Below, in pieces: positions 5,603 to 5,811 of a stretch of 5,811 nt of DNA. Made by a program: the position numbers and the translations under genes. Each line of letters begins with the position of its first letter. The first letter of the stretch is position 1. Source of the stretch: Bacteroidota bacterium (GTDB lineage Bacteria > Bacteroidota > Bacteroidia > J057); assembly GCA_963169475.1 (NCBI GenBank), contig CAUJFT010000174.1, forward strand, positions 1-5,811, in the 5' to 3' direction. Under the pieces are notes generated by a model that saw only the letters and a program-made list of their open reading frames with translations, did no database searches and was not told the DNA's origin.

Positions 5603-5628
5603 ACAAAACTAACAAGTGTTAGTTTTGT
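5603..5628. promoter_or_regulatory. Perfect inverted repeat, probable TetR-type operator for the paa operon
   Basis: The left arm ACAAAACTAACA (5603-5614) and right arm TGTTAGTTTTGT (5617-5628) are exact reverse complements separated by AG. The symmetric core ACTAACA-nn-TGTTAGT is the size and style of operators bound by TetR-family dimers, and TetR-type regulators (PaaR) control paa genes in several bacteria. It occupies the spacer and -7 element of the predicted promoter, consistent with repression relieved by an effector such as phenylacetyl-CoA. A partial copy, AAAACCTAACAA (5589-5600), lies just downstream and resembles one arm with one inserted base. The regulator is not in the window, so its identity is inferred. 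Confidence 0.7.
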
Positions 5629-5635
5629 TGGCAAA
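5604..5635 (-). promoter_or_regulatory. Predicted Bacteroidota-type promoter of the paa operon
   Basis: On the minus strand TTTG (5635-5632) is separated by 20 nt from TAGTTTTG (5611-5604), an exact match to the -7 consensus TAnnTTTG. The predicted start is near 5597, leaving a leader of about 85 nt before paaA. The -7 element lies inside one arm of the inverted repeat 5603-5628, so a protein on that repeat would block RNA polymerase. An alternative reading takes TACCTTTG (5639-5632) itself as a -7 element, but no TTTG or TTG is found at the right distance upstream of it. Confidence 0.6.
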
Positions 5636-5777
5636 GGTACAAAAAGTTCCGAATAAGAAAAAGAAATATTCAATGTTTTACTCGTAACCTTGTATTAACA
5701 CTCATTTGCCCATAAGTAGTATGAAGTAAATAATGCTATTCTATATTTCTTGAACTAGTAGGGATATTCATTTTCCA

Positions 5778-5811
5778 TTAGCGAGGGCAAACCTACTCTA
5801 CCTAACGAGGT
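5778..5811 (-). repeat. Recurring intergenic motif ACCTCGTT, copy 3 with a related half, cut by the window edge
   Basis: TTAGCGAGGGC (5778-5788) and TAACGAGGT (5803-5811) mirror the composition of the pair at 2002-2026. The last motif touches the end of the window, so its full extent is unknown. Confidence 0.3.

Larger units (their letters stand above)
5512..5811. other. 300-bp control region upstream of paaA, no gene seen
   Basis: No coding frame is supported in this stretch. It contains the paaA leader (5512 to about 5597), the operator and promoter (5603-5635), and about 170 bp of AT-rich sequence farther upstream. Near the right edge are two related short motifs, TTAGCGAGGGC (5778-5788) and TAACGAGGT (5803-5811), similar to ones found in other gaps of this window. 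The window ends before any upstream gene, so whether a regulator gene is adjacent cannot be seen. Confidence 0.7.

Noticed and set aside
5632..5639. TACCTTTG as the -7 element of the paa promoter
   Set aside because: It matches TAnnTTTG exactly, but the DNA about 20 nt upstream is a T-run without TTG, whereas TAGTTTTG at 5611-5604 has TTTG at the correct distance. It remains an alternative.

Overview
The window reads as a piece of a Bacteroidota chromosome, possibly from the Chitinophagia or Saprospiria, though the class cannot be fixed from sequence alone. The evidence is moderately AT-rich DNA, start codons preceded by A/T-rich stretches instead of Shine-Dalgarno sites, two promoters that fit the Bacteroidota pattern (TTTG, about 20 nt, TAnnTTTG), a lipoprotein FKBP and a Bacteroidota-type PfkB sugar kinase. 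All eight convincing genes lie on the minus strand, so transcription runs from high to low coordinates. I see no mobile element, CRISPR array, tRNA or rRNA.

Right-hand part (about 5640 down to 2087): a compact operon for the phenylacetyl-CoA epoxidase (ring 1,2-epoxidase) of aerobic phenylacetate breakdown. The gene order is paaA, an FKBP-type peptidyl-prolyl isomerase lipoprotein, paaB, paaC, a group III truncated haemoglobin, then paaD. Spacings are 21, 30, 12, 21 and -4 bp, so the two non-paa genes are embedded in the operon. PaaA keeps all six diiron ligands. The haemoglobin keeps the Tyr B10, His E7, His F8 and Trp G8 set. Upstream of paaA, a perfect 12-bp inverted repeat with a 2-bp spacer overlaps a good Bacteroidota promoter, which suggests repression by a TetR-like regulator encoded outside the window. 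No paaE reductase gene is present here, nor paaG, paaZ, paaJ, paaH or paaK.

Middle (1640-2086): 447 bp without a credible gene. It carries a tandem pair of DnaA-box-like 9-mers (1951-1959 and 1963-1971) and a probable promoter for the next transcript.

Left-hand part (1639 down to 61): a PfkB-family sugar kinase and a small HAD-IB phosphatase, 68 bp apart and probably cotranscribed, ending in a stem-loop that overlaps the last codons. Their substrates cannot be inferred and nothing ties them to phenylacetate.

The most interesting aspects are the two unexpected members of the epoxidase operon (haemoglobin and FKBP lipoprotein), the operator-promoter design, the DnaA-box pair, and a short sequence (ACCTCGTT on the minus strand) that recurs in three non-coding gaps.
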